Below, piece by piece: positions 1-7,931 of a stretch of 64,000 nt of DNA. Source of the DNA: Streptomyces sp. NBC_00568 (lineage in GTDB: Bacteria; Actinomycetota; Actinomycetes; Streptomycetales; Streptomycetaceae). Both the position numbers and the translations under genes were made by a program. Each line of letters opens with the position of its first letter. The stretch's first letter is position 1. Location: the NCBI RefSeq assembly GCF_026341855.1, contig NZ_JAPENW010000001.1:3587001-3651000 (forward strand). The letters are read 5' to 3'. The notes under the pieces were generated by a model. The model saw only the letters and a program-made list of their open reading frames with translations, did no database searches and had not been told where the DNA came from.

Positions 1-1
1 G

Positions 2-1417
2 GCGGCCCGAGCGGAGGCCCTGAGCGCCTTCGGGGACGGGGAGGTGTTCGTCGAGCCGTACGTGGAGGGCGGCCGGCACGTCGAGGTGCAGATCCTGGCC
101 GACGCGCACGGCACGGTCTGGCCGCTGGGCACGCGTGACTGTTCCCTCCAGCGGCGTCATCAGAAGGTCATCGAGGAGGCGCCGGCTCCCGGGCTCGGCG
201 ACGAGCTCACGCGGACGCTGTACGACCTGTCCGTGCGGGCCGCCCGCGCGGTGGACTACGTCGGCGCCGGCACGGTCGAGTTCCTGGTCGCCGACGGCAC
301 GGCGCACTTCCTGGAGATGAACACGCGTCTCCAGGTCGAGCACCCGGTGACGGAGGCGGTGTTCGGGGTCGATCTGGTGGCCCTGCAGCTCCGGGTCGCG
401 GAGGGGGAGCGGCTGGAGAGCGACCCCCCGCGCCCGCGGGGCCACGCGGTGGAGGCCCGGCTGTACGCGGAGGACCCGGCGGGCGCGTGGGCGCCGCAGA
501 CGGGCACGCTGCACCGGATCTCCGTCCCGGACGGCGTCCGGCTGGACACGGGTTTCACCGACGGGGACGGCGTCGGTATCCACTACGATCCGATGCTCGC
601 GAAGGTCGTCGCGCACGCCGGTACACGCGCGGAGGCCCTGCGGAAACTGTCCGGCGCGCTGGAGCGGGCCACGATCCACGGACCTGTCACCAACAGGGAT
701 CTCCTCGTGCGGTCGCTGCGGCACGAGGAGTTCGCCGGGGCCCGGATGGACACGGGCTTCTACGACCGTCACCTCGCCGCGCTGACCGGGCCCGTTCCCG
801 ATCCGTACGCCCCGCTGGCCGCCGCTCTGGCCGACGCGCACGGCCGTTCGCGGTTCGGCGGCTGGCGGAACCTGGCGTCGCAGCCGCAGACCAAGCGCTA
901 TCTGATGCACGGCGCCGAGCACGAGGTCACCTACCGGCACACGCGGGCGGGACTCGCGGCCGACGGGGTGCGGGTGGCGCACGCCGACGCGGACCGTGTC
1001 GTCCTCGAAGTGGACGGCGTACGGCGGACGTTCGAGGTCGCGCGGTACGCCGACGGGCAGGTCTTCGTGAACGCCGCCGCGCTGACCGCGCTGCCCCGCT
1101 TCCCCGACCCTGCCGCGGACCGGGCTCCCGGTTCGCTGCTCGCGCCGATGCCCGGCACCGTGGTCCGGGTCGCCGAGGGGCTGGCCGAGGGCGCCGTCGT
1201 GCGGGCGGGCGAACCCCTGCTGTGGCTGGAGGCGATGAAGATGGAGCACAGGATCTCCGCGCCGACGACAGGAACACTCGGCGCCCTGCACGTCGTCGTC
1301 GGACAGCAGGTCGAGGTGGGCGCGCTGCTGGCCGTCGTACAGGAGGCGGCAGCGCAGGAACAGGCAGCGCAGGAACAGGCAGCGCAGGAGCAGGCACCGC
1401 GGGACGACGCCCGGTGA
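2..1417 (+). CDS. acetyl/propionyl-CoA carboxylase alpha subunit (biotin carboxylase + BCCP), 5' end outside window
   Basis: The frame is already open at base 2, so the N-terminal part of the biotin-carboxylase ATP-grasp domain lies upstream of the window. What remains shows HVEVQILAD, EMNTRLQVEHP and YAEDP of the biotin carboxylase family, then a C-terminal biotinyl domain with EAMKMEH; the lysine codon at 1238-1240 is the expected biotinylation site. The enzyme would carboxylate biotin with ATP and bicarbonate and pass CO2 to a beta subunit, not visible here. It heads an operon with acyl-CoA dehydrogenase, CoA ligase and hydratase, so a branched acyl-CoA is the likely substrate (inference). 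The C-terminus is extended by three 15-bp repeats coding for a QEQAA-type tail. Confidence 0.93.
   Translation, partial: AARAEALSAFGDGEVFVEPYVEGGRHVEVQILADAHGTVWPLGTRDCSLQRRHQKVIEEAPAPGLGDELTRTLYDLSVRAARAVDYVGAGTVEFLVADGTAHFLEMNTRLQVEHPVTEAVFGVDLVALQLRVAEGERLESDPPRPRGHAVEARLYAEDPAGAWAPQTGTLHRISVPDGVRLDTGFTDGDGVGIHYDPMLAKVVAHAGTRAEALRKLSGALERATIHGPVTNRDLLVRSLRHEEFAGARMDTGFYDRHLAALTGPVPDPYAPLAAALADAHGRSRFGGWRNLASQPQTKRYLMHGAEHEVTYRHTRAGLAADGVRVAHADADRVVLEVDGVRRTFEVARYADGQVFVNAAALTALPRFPDPAADRAPGSLLAPMPGTVVRVAEGLAEGAVVRAGEPLLWLEAMKMEHRISAPTTGTLGALHVVVGQQVEVGALLAVVQEAAAQEQAAQEQAAQEQAPRDDAR
1349..1393 (+). repeat. three in-frame 15-bp repeats at the carboxylase C-terminus
   Basis: Three direct copies of gcagcgcaggaacag (1349-1363, 1364-1378, 1379-1393; the last has one change) code for a Gln/Glu/Ala tail just before the stop codon, after the biotinyl domain. 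The tail lies outside any conserved domain and is probably a slippage product. Confidence 0.9.
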
Positions 1418-1544
1418 GCACGCGCCCGGTGCCGGGACGCCGGGCAGCACCACCGCGCGGACCTGAGCCGCGCGGGCGCGAACAGCTAGGTACAGGCCGC
1501 ACATTCCGTTCCGAACCTCCGAACCTCCGTACCGAGGAGCCGTC

Positions 1545-2735
1545 ATGAGCCCTGTCACAGAGACCGACGAACACAAGGCGCTGCGTTCCGCGGTCGCCGC
1601 TCTCGGCAAGCGCTACGGCCGCGAGTACCTCACCAAGGCCGTCGCCGAGGGCGGCCACCCCGACGAGCTCTGGTCCGAGGCGGGCAAGCTCGGCTACCTG
1701 GGGGTGAACCTCCCGGAGGAGTACGGCGGCGGAGGCGGCGGCATCGCGGAACTGTCGATCGTGCTGGAGGAGTTGGGTGCGGCGGGCTGCCCGCTGCTGA
1801 TGCTCGTCGTCTCGCCCGCCATCTGCGGCACGGTCATCGCCCGCTTCGGCACCGAGGAGCAGAAGCGGACGTGGCTGCCGGGCCTGTCGGACGGCACCCG
1901 CACCATGGCGTTCGGCATCACCGAGCCCGACGCCGGTTCCAACTCGCACCGGATCACCACCACGGCCCGCCGTGACGGCACCGACTGGGTCCTGAACGGC
2001 CGCAAGGTGTTCATCTCCGGCGTCGACATCGCCGACGCGACGCTCATCGTGGGCCGCACGGAGGACGCGCGCACGGGCAGTCTCAAGCCCTGCCTGTTCA
2101 TCGTCCCGCGCGACACCGAGGGTTTCGGGCGGCGGCAGATCGACATGGAACTGGCCAGTGCCGAGAAGCAGTTCGAGCTGACCCTGGACGACGTACGGCT
2201 GCCGGCCGACGCGCTCGTCGGTGGGGGCCCCTCCCACGCTTTCGGCAGTGGGGGAGAGGACGCGGGGCTGCTGCAACTGTTCGCCGGGCTCAACCCGGAG
2301 CGGGTGATGACGGCCGCGTTCGCGATCGGCATGGGCCGTTTCGCGCTCGCCAAGGCCGTCGAGTACGCGCGTGAGCGCACCGTCTGGAAGGCGCCGATCG
2401 GCGCCCACCAGGCCATCGCGCACCCGCTGGCGCAGGCCCACATCGAACTCGAACTGGCCCGGCTGATGATGCAGAAGGCGGCCTTCCTGTACGACTCGGG
2501 GGACGACATCGGGGCCGGAGAGGCCGCCAACATGGCCAAATACGCTGCCGGGGAGGCCTGCGTACGGGCCGTCGACCAGGCCGTGCACACCCTCGGCGGC
2601 AACGGCCTCACGCGGGAGTTCGGCCTCGCTTCGCTGATTACGGCGGCGCGCGTGTCTCGTATCGCGCCGGTGAGCAGGGAGATGATTCTCAACTACGTCT
2701 CCCACCAGACCCTGGGTCTGCCCAAGTCGTACTGA
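1545..2735 (+). CDS. acyl-CoA dehydrogenase
   Basis: A 396-residue flavoprotein of normal family length that should oxidise an acyl-CoA to its 2,3-enoyl-CoA and pass electrons to ETF. Seen: middle-domain motifs FGITEPDAGSNS and GRKVFISG, C-terminal VHTLGGNGLTREFG and the end LGLPKSY. It follows the carboxylase by 127 bp and precedes the CoA ligase by 17 bp, so it is probably cotranscribed with the latter. The start is an ATG with CCGAGGAG upstream. Residues 226-238 (GGGPSHAFGSGGE) are encoded by a 36-bp palindromic GC-rich element and look like an in-frame insertion after the electron-acceptor strand region. Specificity cannot be told from sequence. Confidence 0.93.
   Translation: MSPVTETDEHKALRSAVAALGKRYGREYLTKAVAEGGHPDELWSEAGKLGYLGVNLPEEYGGGGGGIAELSIVLEELGAAGCPLLMLVVSPAICGTVIARFGTEEQKRTWLPGLSDGTRTMAFGITEPDAGSNSHRITTTARRDGTDWVLNGRKVFISGVDIADATLIVGRTEDARTGSLKPCLFIVPRDTEGFGRRQIDMELASAEKQFELTLDDVRLPADALVGGGPSHAFGSGGEDAGLLQLFAGLNPERVMTAAFAIGMGRFALAKAVEYARERTVWKAPIGAHQAIAHPLAQAHIELELARLMMQKAAFLYDSGDDIGAGEAANMAKYAAGEACVRAVDQAVHTLGGNGLTREFGLASLITAARVSRIAPVSREMILNYVSHQTLGLPKSY
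2221..2256. repeat. palindromic GC-rich repeat element inserted in the dehydrogenase gene
   Basis: A 36-bp stretch starting gtgggggcccctcccacg and ending cagtgggggag carries overlapping inverted repeats (gtggg / cccac). It codes in frame for about 12 Gly/Ser-rich residues. Similar GC-rich palindromes are, from memory, dispersed in many Streptomyces genomes; a related copy lies at 35439-35483 in a spacer of this window. Confidence 0.6.
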
Positions 2736-2752
2736 CCGCTCTAGGAGGAACC

Positions 2753-4318
2753 GTGTTCCGCAGCGAGTACGCCGATGTACCGGCCGTCGAGGAGCCCATC
2801 CACGACGCCGTCCTGGGCCACGCCGCCGAGCGCGGCGACGCACCCGCGCTCGTCGACGGCGTCGACGGCACCACGCTCACCTACGCCCAACTCGACCTGT
2901 TCCACCGGCGACTGGCCGCCGCGCTGGCCGAGGCGGGGCTGCGCAAGGGCGATGTGCTGGCGCTGCACAGCCCGAACACCATCGCCTTCCCGACGGTCTT
3001 CTACGGGGCCACGCGCGCGGGGGCGTCGGTCACGACGGTGCACCCGCTCGCCACCCCGGAGGAGTTCGCCAAACAGCTGCGGGACTCCTCGGCCCGCTGG
3101 ATCGTGACCGTCTCGCCCCTGCTGGACGCGGCCCGGCAGGCCGCCGAACTCGCGGGCGGCGTACGGGAGATCTTCGTGTGCGACCAGGCACCCGGACATC
3201 GCTCGCTGGCCGACCTGCTCAGCGGTTCCGCCCCCGAACCGCAGGTCGACATCGACCCCGTCGAGGACGTGGCGGCGCTCCCGTACTCCTCGGGCACCAC
3301 CGGCGTCCCCAAGGGCGTGATGCTCACCCACCGCTCCATAGCCACCAATCTCGCGCAGCTCTCACCGGCCATGCCGATGGGCCCGGGCGACCGCATCCTC
3401 GCCGTGCTGCCGTTCTTCCACATCTACGGGCTGACGGCTCTGATGAACGCGCCCCTGAGGCAGGGCGCCACCGTCGTCGTCCTGCCCCGCTTCGAACTCG
3501 ACACCTTCCTGGCCGCCATCCAGGAACACCGCATCACCGGCCTGTACGTGGCGCCGCCGATCGTCCTCGCGCTCGCCAAGCATCCGGCGGTCGCCGAGTA
3601 CGACCTGTCGTCCCTGGAATACATCATCTGCTCGGCCGCGCCCCTGGACGCGTCGCTCGCCGCCGCGTGCTCGGCACGGCTGGGGCTGCCGCCGGTGGGC
3701 CAGGCGTACGGCATGACGGAGCTGTCGCCCGGCACCCACGTCGTCCCGCTGAGCGCCCAGGACGCGCCCCCGGGGACCGTCGGCAAGCTCGTGGCGGGCA
3801 CCGAGATGCGCATCGTCTCCCTCGACGACCCGGGCAAGGACCTGGGCGTCGGAGAGCCCGGCGAGATCGTCGTCCGGGGTCCCCAGGTCATGAAGGGCTA
3901 TCTGGGCCGCCCCGACGCGACCGCCGCGATGATCGACCCGGACGGCTGGCTGCACACCGGGGACGTCGGGCACGTGGACGCGGACGGCTGGCTGTTCGTC
4001 GTGGACCGGGTCAAGGAACTCATCAAGTACAAGGGCTTCCAGGTCGCCCCCGCCGAGCTGGAGGCGCTGCTGCTCACCCACCCCGGCATCGCCGACGCCG
4101 CCGTCATCGGGGCCTACAACGAGGACCACAACGAAGTCCCGCACGCCTTCGTGGTGCGCCAGCCCTCCGCCGCCGGCCTGTCCGAGGGAGAGGTGATGAT
4201 GCACGTCGCCGAGCGCGTCGCCCCGTACAAGCGGGTCCGTCTCGTCACCTTCATCGACGCCGTCCCGAGGGCGGCCTCCGGGAAGATCCTGCGCCGGGAA
4301 CTGCGAGGCCTCTCATGA
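2753..4318 (+). CDS. AMP-forming acyl/4-coumarate-CoA ligase family protein
   Basis: A 521-residue ANL-superfamily enzyme that would activate a carboxylic acid via an acyl-adenylate to its CoA ester. Seen: P-loop YSSGTTGVPKGVM, QAYGMTELSPG, GWLHTGDVG, hinge region GFQVAPAELE and the C-terminal PRAASGKILRREL with the catalytic lysine. Start GTG at 2753 follows TAGGAGG by a normal spacing. The stop overlaps the ATG of the next gene (ATGA), indicating translational coupling. It supplies the CoA substrate for the dehydrogenase, carboxylase and hydratase of the same operon (inference). Confidence 0.93.
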   Translation: MFRSEYADVPAVEEPIHDAVLGHAAERGDAPALVDGVDGTTLTYAQLDLFHRRLAAALAEAGLRKGDVLALHSPNTIAFPTVFYGATRAGASVTTVHPLATPEEFAKQLRDSSARWIVTVSPLLDAARQAAELAGGVREIFVCDQAPGHRSLADLLSGSAPEPQVDIDPVEDVAALPYSSGTTGVPKGVMLTHRSIATNLAQLSPAMPMGPGDRILAVLPFFHIYGLTALMNAPLRQGATVVVLPRFELDTFLAAIQEHRITGLYVAPPIVLALAKHPAVAEYDLSSLEYIICSAAPLDASLAAACSARLGLPPVGQAYGMTELSPGTHVVPLSAQDAPPGTVGKLVAGTEMRIVSLDDPGKDLGVGEPGEIVVRGPQVMKGYLGRPDATAAMIDPDGWLHTGDVGHVDADGWLFVVDRVKELIKYKGFQVAPAELEALLLTHPGIADAAVIGAYNEDHNEVPHAFVVRQPSAAGLSEGEVMMHVAERVAPYKRVRLVTFIDAVPRAASGKILRRELRGLS

Positions 4319-5049
4319 CCGTCGTCCGTACGGCGCGGGATCGCGCCGTCACCACCCTCACCCTCGACTCACCAACCAACCGCAACGCCCTGTCTGCCGC
4401 CCTCGTGGGCGAGCTGGCCGACGCGCTCACCCGCTGCGGCAAGGACGACGAGACCCGCGCGGTCGTCCTGACCCACACGGGGAACACCTTCTGCGCGGGC
4501 GCCGACCTGCGCGAACCGCCGCACCCGGACGCCTTCGTCGGGCTGCTGCGGCAGATCGTCGAGCTGCGCAGACCCGTCGTGGCCCGGGTGACCGGGCACG
4601 TCCGGGCTGGCGGCCTCGGCCTGCTCGGGGCCTGCGACATCGCGGTGGCCGGCCCGGAGGCGAGCTTCGCCTTCACGGAGGTACGCATCGGGGTCGCCCC
4701 CGCCGTGATCTCGCTCCCGCTGCTGCCGCGCACGGACCCGCGCGCCCTCGCCCGCTACTACCTCACGGGCGAGCGCTTCGACGCCTCCGAGGCGGTCCGC
4801 ACGGGGCTCCTGACGGCGTCCGGCGAGGACGTGGACGCCGTACTCGCACCCGTTCTGGACGGGCTGCGCCGATCGTCCCCGCAAGGCCTCGCCGAGACGA
4901 AGGAGCTGCTCACGGCTAAGGTGCTGGAGGCCTTCGACCGGGACGCGGCGGACCTGACCGCGCTCTCGGCCCGGCTGTTCTCCTCCGCGCAGGCCCGCGA
5001 GGGGATGACGGCCTTCCTCGAACGACGGGATCCCGCATGGGTGGTGTGA
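4315..5049 (+). CDS. enoyl-CoA hydratase/isomerase family protein
   Basis: 244 residues from the ATG at 4315, which overlaps the ligase stop by 4 bp. The longer open frame upstream is only a shadow of the ligase. Crotonase-fold features: FCAGADL (oxyanion-hole region) and GGLGLLGACDIAVAG. It would hydrate the 2,3-double bond made by the operon's dehydrogenase, or act on a methylglutaconyl-type intermediate if the carboxylase is of the leucine type (inference; cannot be decided here). Its 3' end overlaps the TetR gene. Confidence 0.9.
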   Translation: MTVVRTARDRAVTTLTLDSPTNRNALSAALVGELADALTRCGKDDETRAVVLTHTGNTFCAGADLREPPHPDAFVGLLRQIVELRRPVVARVTGHVRAGGLGLLGACDIAVAGPEASFAFTEVRIGVAPAVISLPLLPRTDPRALARYYLTGERFDASEAVRTGLLTASGEDVDAVLAPVLDGLRRSSPQGLAETKELLTAKVLEAFDRDAADLTALSARLFSSAQAREGMTAFLERRDPAWVV

Positions 5050-5654
5050 GCGCGACGGAGCACGCGGCACGTACTCCGCACGTCCCCAAACAGGACCGCA
5101 GCCGGGCCACCCGGCAGCGGCTCCTGGCCGCCGCCGTGGCCTGTCTCGCCGAACACGGCTGGGCGGGCTCCACGGTCTCCGTCGTCGCCGAGCGCGCCGG
5201 TGTCTCCCGGGGCGCCGCCCAGCACCACTTCCCCACCCGCGAGGACCTCTTCACGGCGGCGGTCGAGTACGTCGCCGAGGAACGCTCCACCGCCCTGCGC
5301 GCCCTCTTCCCCGACGGCCCCGCCGACCGGCGTGTCGTCGTCACCGCCCTCGTCGGCCTCTACACCGGGCCGCTGTTCCGCGCGGCACTCCACCTGTGGG
5401 TCGCGGCCTCCAACGAGGACCAGCTCCGCTCGCGCGTGACCGAGCTCGAGGCCCGTGTCGGACGCGAGAGCCACCGCATCGCGGTGGACCTGCTGGGCGC
5501 GGACGAGTCCCGCCCCGGCGTGCGCGAGACGGTGCAGGGCCTGCTCGACATGGCGCGCGGGCTCGGCCTCGCGAACCTGCTCACCGATGACGCGGCGCGC
5601 CGGGAGCGGGTCGTGGCGCAGTGGGGCGCGATCGTGGAGGAGGCGCTGGGCTGA
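5037..5654 (+). CDS. TetR/AcrR-family regulator of the acyl-CoA operon
   Basis: 205 residues with an N-terminal TetR helix-turn-helix (RATRQRLLAAAVACLAEHG, then AERAGVSRGAAQHHFPTRE) at about residues 20-70 and a ligand-binding C-terminal domain. The ATG lies inside the 3' end of the hydratase gene (13-bp overlap), so it is the last gene of the operon and is probably its local, acyl-CoA- or acid-responsive repressor. It is not obviously related to the TetR protein at 57.1 kb beyond the fold. Confidence 0.9.
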   Translation: MGGVSATEHAARTPHVPKQDRSRATRQRLLAAAVACLAEHGWAGSTVSVVAERAGVSRGAAQHHFPTREDLFTAAVEYVAEERSTALRALFPDGPADRRVVVTALVGLYTGPLFRAALHLWVAASNEDQLRSRVTELEARVGRESHRIAVDLLGADESRPGVRETVQGLLDMARGLGLANLLTDDAARRERVVAQWGAIVEEALG

Positions 5655-5701
5655 CCGCGCCGGGAGCCGGACACCCGGGGGGCGGGCGGTTGCCTCGCCG
5701 G

Positions 5702-6445
5702 TCAGGGGCTGAGCCGCTCGATCCGCCAGCTGCCGTCCGGCTCGGCCGCGTAGCGGAGCCGGTCGTGGAGGCGGTTCTCGCGGCCCTGCCAGAACTCGAC
5801 CGACTGCGGGGCGATCCGGAAGCCTCCCCAGTGCGGCGGCACCGGCACCTGTTCGCCCTCCGGATAGCGCTCGCTCAGCTCCGCGTACGAGGCGTCCAGC
5901 TCGGTGCGCGAGGAGATGACCGTGGACTGCGTGCTCGCCCAGGCGCCGAGCTGGGAGCCGTGCGGGCGGGTGCGGAAGTACGCGGCGGTCTCGTCCCGGC
6001 CGGTGCGTCGCGCCGTCCCGGTGACGATGACCTGCCGGGCCATCGGGTGCCACGGGAAGAGCAGCGAGATGTACGGGTTGCGGGCCAGCTCGAGGGCCTT
6101 GCGCGAGTCGTAGTTGGTGTAGAAGACGAAGCCCTGCTCGTCGTACTGCTTGAGCAGCACCGTGCGCGAGCTGGGCCGGCCCTCGGCGTCCGCCGTGGAG
6201 ACGACCATCGCGTTCGGCTCGTGCAGGAAGCCGTGCACCGCGGCCTGCGCCGCCTGCTTGAACCAGCGGGAGAACTGGTCCATGGGGTGCGCGGCGAGAT
6301 CGCCCTCGTCGAGGCCCTCGGCGCGGTAGTGGGCCCGCATGGCGGCGGGGTCGGCGGCGATTTCCTCGTCCGCGGCCTCGGCGGCCTCGGCCGCGCGCCG
6401 GATGAGGGGCTCGGTCGTGGATTCGTCCGGGAAGCGATCGGTCAC
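5702..6445 (-). CDS. pdxH: pyridoxamine 5'-phosphate oxidase
   Basis: 247 residues from a GTG at 6445. FMN-dependent enzyme that oxidises pyridoxamine/pyridoxine 5'-phosphate to pyridoxal 5'-phosphate. Seen: SSRTVLLKQYDEQGFVFYTN, SRKALELARNPYISLLFPW, SQLGAWASTQS, VPVPPHWGGFRI and the C-terminal FWQGRENRLHDR of PdxH. The longer open frame upstream lacks family similarity. The gene converges on the TetR gene and diverges from citrate synthase. A second, more divergent PdxH-like gene lies at 52.9 kb. Confidence 0.95.
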   Translation of the reverse strand: MTDRFPDESTTEPLIRRAAEAAEAADEEIAADPAAMRAHYRAEGLDEGDLAAHPMDQFSRWFKQAAQAAVHGFLHEPNAMVVSTADAEGRPSSRTVLLKQYDEQGFVFYTNYDSRKALELARNPYISLLFPWHPMARQVIVTGTARRTGRDETAAYFRTRPHGSQLGAWASTQSTVISSRTELDASYAELSERYPEGEQVPVPPHWGGFRIAPQSVEFWQGRENRLHDRLRYAAEPDGSWRIERLSP

Positions 6446-6781
6446 GCCGTCATCCTGCCGTATCCGTGCCCGCTCCCGCGGGCGGGTGTCCTTCGTCACG
6501 CGGTGGCACTCAGTGCCGCGTACTCTCCCCAAAGGTGGCACTCGGAGATATCGTGCTGCTGCCGTTCCGGTTGGATGACCGGCCGCACGGGGCATCACCG
6601 GAGTGACCGTTTCGGACCGCGAGTCGGCGGAGATCTTTCGAAGACCATTCGAGAGTCTTCGTAAAACGACCGTGGAACCGGCTCGCGAACCGCACGATCG
6701 TCGACCGTCACCCGTGATAGGGCACAGGGTCACAGAGATCCCACAACATCATTTGTCGTACACATCACGAGGAGCCGCCTG
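6446..6781. other. divergent promoter region pdxH / citrate synthase (336 bp)
   Basis: No coding sequence seen. It holds a perfect 13-bp palindrome GGCACT-C-AGTGCC at 6505-6517 with a repeated half site ggtggcactc at 6534-6543, and an inverted repeat CGAAGAC-N9-GTCTTCG at 6639-6661. The citrate synthase start has CGAGGAG at a good distance. Confidence 0.6.
6505..6543. promoter_or_regulatory. candidate operator upstream of pdxH
   Basis: Palindrome GGCACTCAGTGCC (6505-6517), 60-72 bp upstream of the pdxH start, with the sequence ggtggcactc occurring at 6502-6511 and again at 6534-6543. Two copies of a half site 32 bp apart, about three helical turns, suggest protein binding. The regulator is unknown. 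Confidence 0.4.
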
Positions 6782-7882
6782 ATGTCCGACTTCGTACCCG
6801 GACTCGAAGGAGTCGTCGCGTTCGAGACGGAGATCGCCGAACCGGATAAGGAGGGCGGCGCTCTCCGGTACCGGGGCGTCGACATCGAGGACCTCGTCGG
6901 CCATGTCTCCTTCGGCAATGTCTGGGGACTCCTCGTCGACGGCGCCTTCAATCCCGGCCTGCCGCCCGCCGAGCCGTTCCCGATCCCCGTCCACTCCGGT
7001 GACATCCGTGTCGACGTGCAGTCCGCGCTCGCCATGCTCGCCCCGGTCTGGGGCCTCAAACCCCTCCTCGACATCGACGAGCGGCAGGCCCGCGAGGACC
7101 TCGCGCGCGCCGCCGTCATGGCCCTGTCGTACGTCGCCCAGTCCGCCCGCGGCCAGGGCCGGCCGATGGTTCCGCAGAACGAGATCGACAAGGCCCAGTC
7201 CGTCGTCGAACGGTTCATGATCCGCTGGCGGGGCGAGCCCGACCCCAAGCATGTCGCCGCCGTCGACGCCTACTGGACCTCGGCCGCCGAGCACGGCATG
7301 AACGCCTCCACGTTCACCGCGCGCGTGATCGCCTCGACGGGCGCGGACGTCGCCGCCGCGCTCTCCGGCGCCGTGGGAGCCATGTCGGGTCCGCTGCACG
7401 GAGGCGCCCCCTCCCGCGTCCTCGGCATGATCGAGGAGATCGAGCGCACCGGGGACGCCGACGCCTACGTCCGCCACGCCCTCGACAAGGGCGAACGCCT
7501 GATGGGCTTCGGCCACCGCGTCTACCGCGCCGAGGACCCGCGCGCGCGGGTGCTGCGCCGCACCGCGCGCGAGCTCGGCGCCCCCCGCTTCGAGATCGCC
7601 GAAGCCCTGGAGAAGGCCGCTCTCGCCGAGCTCCACGCCCGCCGCCCGGACCGTGTCCTGGCGACGAACGTCGAGTTCTGGGCGGCCATCGTCCTCGACT
7701 TCGCCGAGGTCCCGGCCCACATGTTCACGTCCATGTTCACGTGCGCCCGTACCGCGGGCTGGTCGGCGCACATCCTGGAGCAGAAGCGCACGGGCCGCCT
7801 GGTGCGTCCCTCCGCGCACTACGTGGGCCCCGGCTCGCGGGGCCCCCAGGAGATCGAGGGATACGGGGACATCGCCCGCTGA
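6782..7882 (+). CDS. citrate synthase (short actinobacterial CitA/citrate synthase 2 type)
   Basis: 366 residues; condenses acetyl-CoA with oxaloacetate. Seen: substrate histidine region SAAEHGMNASTFTAR, GPLHGGAPSRV, GFGHRVYRAEDPRA and the C-terminal TAGWSAHILEQK. At the position of the canonical catalytic aspartate (NVDFYSG in classic enzymes) this protein has NVEFWAA, a Glu. My recollection is that this occurs throughout this actinobacterial clade. ATG start with CGAGGAG. Related methylcitrate synthases share the fold, so 2-methylcitrate synthase activity is an alternative. Confidence 0.9.
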   Translation: MSDFVPGLEGVVAFETEIAEPDKEGGALRYRGVDIEDLVGHVSFGNVWGLLVDGAFNPGLPPAEPFPIPVHSGDIRVDVQSALAMLAPVWGLKPLLDIDERQAREDLARAAVMALSYVAQSARGQGRPMVPQNEIDKAQSVVERFMIRWRGEPDPKHVAAVDAYWTSAAEHGMNASTFTARVIASTGADVAAALSGAVGAMSGPLHGGAPSRVLGMIEEIERTGDADAYVRHALDKGERLMGFGHRVYRAEDPRARVLRRTARELGAPRFEIAEALEKAALAELHARRPDRVLATNVEFWAAIVLDFAEVPAHMFTSMFTCARTAGWSAHILEQKRTGRLVRPSAHYVGPGSRGPQEIEGYGDIAR

Positions 7883-7895
7883 CCCCCGTACGCCG

Positions 7896-7931
7896 GTCAT
7901 CACGCGGGAGTGAGCAGCTCCGCGTGATGAC
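7896..7931. terminator. bidirectional terminator between convergent genes
   Basis: Perfect 12-bp stem GTCATCACGCGG / CCGCGTGATGAC with a 12-nt loop, between the convergent citrate synthase and oxygenase genes. Its right arm is inside the last codons of the oxygenase gene. Confidence 0.75.

Noticed and set aside
1480..1544. Regulon palindrome in front of the first dehydrogenase operon
   Set aside because: Only short direct repeats (ccgaacctccgaacctcc) were found; no CTGAC-N5-GTCAG copy in 1-30 kb, so this operon is not assigned to the regulon.
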